DNA of 6,796 bases from JBBSMX01 sp038232935 (GTDB taxonomy: Bacteria > Bacteroidota > Rhodothermia > Rhodothermales > JANQRZ01): NCBI GenBank assembly GCA_038232935.1, contig JBBSMX010000182.1, forward strand, positions 1-6,796, in the 5' to 3' direction. Shown here in pieces: positions 5,388 through 6,796 of this stretch. The position numbers and the translations under genes were made by a program. How positions within the stretch are numbered: the stretch's first letter is position 1; every line of letters starts with the position of its first letter. A model generated the notes under the pieces. The model did not search any database. It had not been told where the DNA came from and was given only the letters and a program-made list of their open reading frames with translations.

Positions 5388-6161
5388 CGGTAGCCGGTTG
5401 AGCATGAGCCGGATCATCGCCAGTTCTATCATCGCCTCACTCGACGAGGTGTGGTACTCGTAGTCCTTCGCCAAGCGCCGGTAGCTCTCAAACCACGCGA
5501 ACGTCCGCTCCACGATCCAGCGCTTCTTGAGCACCACGAACCCCTTCTGTCCCGGCTCCCGCTCAACGATATGCCACAGCCACCCGAACACACGCCAGAC
5601 CAAGCCACCGGGCGTCCCTCGGTAGCCTGCGTCGGCGAGCACGAGGCGCAGCCGGGGGACGAGGCCACGCAAGCGCGCCAGCACGTCCGGCGCACGCTGG
5701 CTGTCGTGCTCGCTGGCCGAGTGGACCACGACGCCCCAGACGAGCCCGAGCGTATCGACCACGATGTGGCGCTTGCGACCCTTGACGCGCTTACCGCCGT
5801 CGAAGCCGCGCACCCCACCGCGCCGGGTGGTCTTGACCGACTGCGCGTCGATGATGCCGAGCGAGGGCGTGGGCTCCCGTCCGGTGAGCGTGCGAACCGC
5901 ACGGCGGAGGTAGCCGTGGAGCCGCGTGATGAGGGCGTGCTTCCAGCGCCGGAAGTAGTAGTAGACGGTGGTCCAGGGGGCGAACTCGCGTGGGAGATGC
6001 CGCCACTGGCAGCCGGTCTTGGCGAGGTAGAAGAGCGCGTCGAGGATGTCGCGTCGGAGGTCATACTTGCGTCGGCGTTGCCAGTCGAAAAGGTGTTTGA
6101 TAGCTTCCCATTGGGAGTCCGTCAGGTCGGAGCTGTAGCGCTGGTCGTGAGACTGGGGCAT
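5385..6161 (-). CDS. IS5-family DDE transposase
   Basis: An intact 258-residue transposase that cuts and joins the element's ends. The N-terminal DNA-binding region (about 8-75) has the DUF4096-type pattern DLTDSQWEAIKHLF, then RRKYDLRRDILDALFYLAKTGCQWRHLP and WTTVYYYFRRW. The RNase H-like catalytic core shows Asp105 (GIIDAQSVK), Asp177 (VLADAGYRG) and Glu218 (RWIVERTFAW with downstream R and K), the DDE triad expected for IS5. GFDGGKRVKGRKRHIVVDTLG lies between the first two acids. The last codons run into the inverted repeat. No frameshift signal is needed because the frame is continuous. The start ATG at 6161 gives the usual N-terminus. It is transcribed in the same direction as the interrupted osmC. 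Confidence 0.95.
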   Translation of the reverse strand: MPQSHDQRYSSDLTDSQWEAIKHLFDWQRRRKYDLRRDILDALFYLAKTGCQWRHLPREFAPWTTVYYYFRRWKHALITRLHGYLRRAVRTLTGREPTPSLGIIDAQSVKTTRRGGVRGFDGGKRVKGRKRHIVVDTLGLVWGVVVHSASEHDSQRAPDVLARLRGLVPRLRLVLADAGYRGTPGGLVWRVFGWLWHIVEREPGQKGFVVLKKRWIVERTFAWFESYRRLAKDYEYHTSSSEAMIELAMIRLMLNRLP

Positions 6162-6174
6162 GGCGTCGGCAGGT

Positions 6175-6198
6175 CTTGTGTGAGTGGTATCTCACAAG
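6175..6198. promoter_or_regulatory. Small hairpin in the transposase leader
   Basis: CTTGTG (6175-6180) and CACAAG (6193-6198) form a 6-bp stem, extended inward by two more pairs after one mismatch. It lies between the IS end and the transposase ATG (6161). It could damp transposase translation from read-through transcripts, as leader hairpins do in some IS elements, but the stem is short and may be chance. Confidence 0.3.
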
Positions 6199-6237
6199 AT
6201 GCTGACGGGCTCTCGCTAGTTTGGGGTGCCGACACGC

Positions 6238-6254
6238 TATTCCTCAACAGTCTC
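6238..6254 (-). repeat. Terminal inverted repeat of the IS (transposase 5' side)
   Basis: The inverted partner of 5371-5387, 77 bases upstream of the transposase start. The second TCA copy follows at 6255-6257. Confidence 0.92.
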
Positions 6255-6371
6255 TCAAAGCGCCACATGTGGGCGCGCGAGTAGGTATCGTACGTGAAGC
6301 GCTCCGCGGTGCGCTGCCAGCGGACGGTGGCTCGGTGCATGGACATGCGGCGGCGAGATTGGTGAACGCGC

Positions 6372-6379
6372 CTTATACT
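6372..6379. promoter_or_regulatory. Possible overlapping divergent -10 elements
   Basis: CTTATACT reads TATACT on the plus strand (6374-6379) and TATAAG on the minus strand (6377-6372), each 4-5 matches to TATAAT. They sit between the divergent starts of osmC (6346) and the 41-residue gene (6419). Neither has a good -35 at 16-18 bases, so this is tentative. Confidence 0.25.
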
Positions 6380-6418
6380 ACGGACCCGACGTTCTCTTCC
6401 TCCAGCCCTTCTCCGCTC

Positions 6419-6544
6419 ATGCTCCCGATAAACAACATTTTCCGCACGCTCATCGCCGGCTACGGTGCTAAAAAGCTCGGCGGCGGGTGCTTCAGCACCA
6501 TCCTCATCTTCATCCTCCTCTTCTGGCTGCTCGGCCATTGTTGA
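6419..6544 (+). CDS. 41-residue single-pass membrane microprotein
   Basis: A small protein beginning MLPINNIFRTLIAGYGAKKL and ending GHC. Residues 5-15 form an amphipathic start, GAKKLGGGC (16-24) is a positively charged Gly-rich turn, and about 25-39 (STILIFILLFWLLG) is one hydrophobic segment. The Lys pair before the segment suggests an N-terminus facing the cytoplasm. Evidence that it is a real gene: a C/T-rich leader like those of its neighbours, strong third-position GC, a clear membrane segment, and a strong terminator 43 bases after its stop. A longer in-frame start at 6221 lies inside the IS and is rejected. I recall similar very short GKKLGGGC-type hypothetical proteins in Bacteroidota but know no function. 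It is divergent from osmC and monocistronic. Confidence 0.72.
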   Translation: MLPINNIFRTLIAGYGAKKLGGGCFSTILIFILLFWLLGHC

Positions 6545-6587
6545 GCTAGCTCTGTGTCGTCCCACGGCCCCGCCGCCGTGCGGATAG

Positions 6588-6621
6588 CGCCCCGTTTCTT
6601 TTCGGAGACGGGGCGTTTTTT
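6588..6621 (+). terminator. Intrinsic terminator after the microprotein gene
   Basis: CGCCCCGT (6588-6595) pairs with ACGGGGCG (6608-6615); three more pairs including one G-T extend the stem to 11, with loop TTTTCG, and TTTTTT (6616-6621) follows. It is a textbook Rho-independent terminator for the 41-residue gene. Confidence 0.92.
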
Positions 6622-6731
6622 CTAGGGGCTGACATAGATAACCCAAGTTGTGTGCTATGCCTTGCCGCCCACCGGGCGGGTGTCGTAGTTCAGGAGAACC
6701 CCTTCTTCTGAGCACCAACACCCCAACCCCG
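6622..6731 (+). other. Leader, possibly the IS end, of the right-edge gene
   Basis: The stretch contains a perfect 6-bp hairpin CCGCCC-ACC-GGGCGG (6665-6679) and a second, 7-of-8 pairing of CAGGAGAA with TTCTTCTG downstream of 6690. If the right-edge gene is a transposase, its element probably begins here, perhaps near ACCCAAGTTGTGTG at 6641, but the matching end is outside the window. Confidence 0.3.
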
Positions 6732-6796
6732 ATGGACGAGCAAGTCATCGCAATCTACTGCCTCACCGACGACTTCCTCCACGACCTCCGCCACGC
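6732..6796 (+). CDS. N-terminal fragment of a probable transposase
   Basis: An ATG at 6732 opens a frame of 21 full codons running off the window. It reads MDEQVIAIYCLTDDFLHDLR. This IYC-L-x-DD-F-L start is one I associate from memory with transposases of the IS982/IS4-like group common in GC-rich Bacteroidota and cyanobacteria. Catalytic residues would lie beyond the edge. The leader is C-rich with no Shine-Dalgarno (CACCCCAACCCCG before the ATG), as for the other genes here. If correct, it is a second insertion sequence within 500 bases of the one in osmC. Only the length limits confidence; an unrelated protein remains possible. Confidence 0.5.
   Translation, partial: MDEQVIAIYCLTDDFLHDLRH

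Larger units (their letters stand above)
5371..6254 (-). mobile_element. Complete IS5-family insertion sequence, 884 bp
   Basis: The ends are set by inverted repeats: GAGACTGTTGAGGATTA (5371-5387) and, on the minus strand, GAGACTGTTGAGGAATA (6254-6238), identical at 16 of 17 positions. Each end is flanked directly by TCA (5368-5370 and 6255-6257), a 3-bp target duplication of the TNA type used by several IS5 subgroups. Size, one DDE transposase filling most of the element, and repeat length all fit IS5 (IS1031/IS427-like subgroups). The transposase frame is intact and the ends are nearly identical, so insertion appears fairly recent. The element lies inside osmC in the same orientation. Confidence 0.93.
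5013..6346 (-). pseudogene. OsmC-family peroxidase gene interrupted by an insertion sequence
   Basis: Two fragments flank the IS. The N-terminal piece (6346-6255) reads ATVRWQRTAERFTYDTYS and AHMWRFE; the C-terminal piece (5367-5013) continues GGAEVQASAAP, then VDPEEAFVASLASCHLLTFL and AHAECFIANSV. Removing the IS and one TCA copy joins them in frame without a stop into a 148-residue protein (146 if started at the second ATG, 6340), the normal length for OsmC-type proteins. Both conserved redox cysteines are in the C-terminal piece (Cys64 and Cys133 of the restored protein). Intact homologues are thiol-dependent peroxidases that detoxify organic or lipid hydroperoxides in the cytosol. A GTG at 5309-5307 could start a 98-residue remnant, but it would lack the N-terminal strands needed for the dimer fold. 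The gene is therefore probably inactive. Confidence 0.92.

Noticed and set aside
6217..6223. TAGTTTG inside the IS as an outward Bacteroidota-type promoter toward the microprotein gene
   Set aside because: It fits TAnnTTTG but has no TTG at the expected distance upstream, and the target gene has a nearer -10 candidate.
5451..6284. A 277-residue plus-strand open frame inside the IS
   Set aside because: Antisense shadow of the intact DDE transposase.
117..6653. AGTTGTGT shared by 117-124-like sequence near the left edge and 6646-6653 near the right edge, as a common IS end
   Set aside because: Only 8 bases agree and the surroundings differ; a match of this length is weak evidence in 6.8 kb.

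Overview
The window comes from a high-GC bacterium. It has lipoproteins with a cysteine at position 19, start codons preceded by C/T-rich leaders with almost no G instead of Shine-Dalgarno sequences, and several insertion sequences. Together these fit the Bacteroidota/Rhodothermota side of the tree (Rhodothermales-like). This placement is an inference from style and was not checked by any search.

Left part (1-1948). A minus-strand coding fragment, possibly the start of a transposase, runs off the left edge, with a plausible promoter in front of it. A stretch of about 460 bp without a convincing gene follows and ends in a nested hairpin. Next comes a tight plus-strand operon: two small GlsB/YeaQ/YmgE-family membrane proteins and an acidic, all-helical, coiled-coil lipoprotein, closed by a strong intrinsic terminator. 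It looks like a small envelope or stress module.

Middle (1952-4553). Only 3 bases after the terminator's T tract begins a secreted lipoprotein with a CAP/SCP domain, followed by a DUF421/YetF-type membrane protein. A complete phosphoglucomutase/phosphomannomutase-family gene converges on this pair. A short REP-like palindrome fills the gap, and its outer edge provides the mutase stop codon.

Right part (4554-6796). A 459-bp non-coding stretch holds one long imperfect hairpin and two GC-rich interspersed palindromes. After it lies an OsmC-family peroxidase gene cut in two by a complete 884-bp IS5-family element. The element has an intact DDE transposase, 17-bp terminal inverted repeats (16/17) and a 3-bp TCA target duplication. 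Removing the element and one TCA restores an uninterrupted OsmC frame of 148 codons. Divergent from osmC is a 41-residue membrane microprotein with its own terminator. The window ends in the first 21 codons of what looks like another transposase.

The firmest novelty-type observations are the base-precise osmC interruption with its unusual frame relations, the start codon set against a terminator, the GlsB-GlsB-lipoprotein operon, and the microprotein. I saw no RNA genes, CRISPR arrays or recognisable new defence system.
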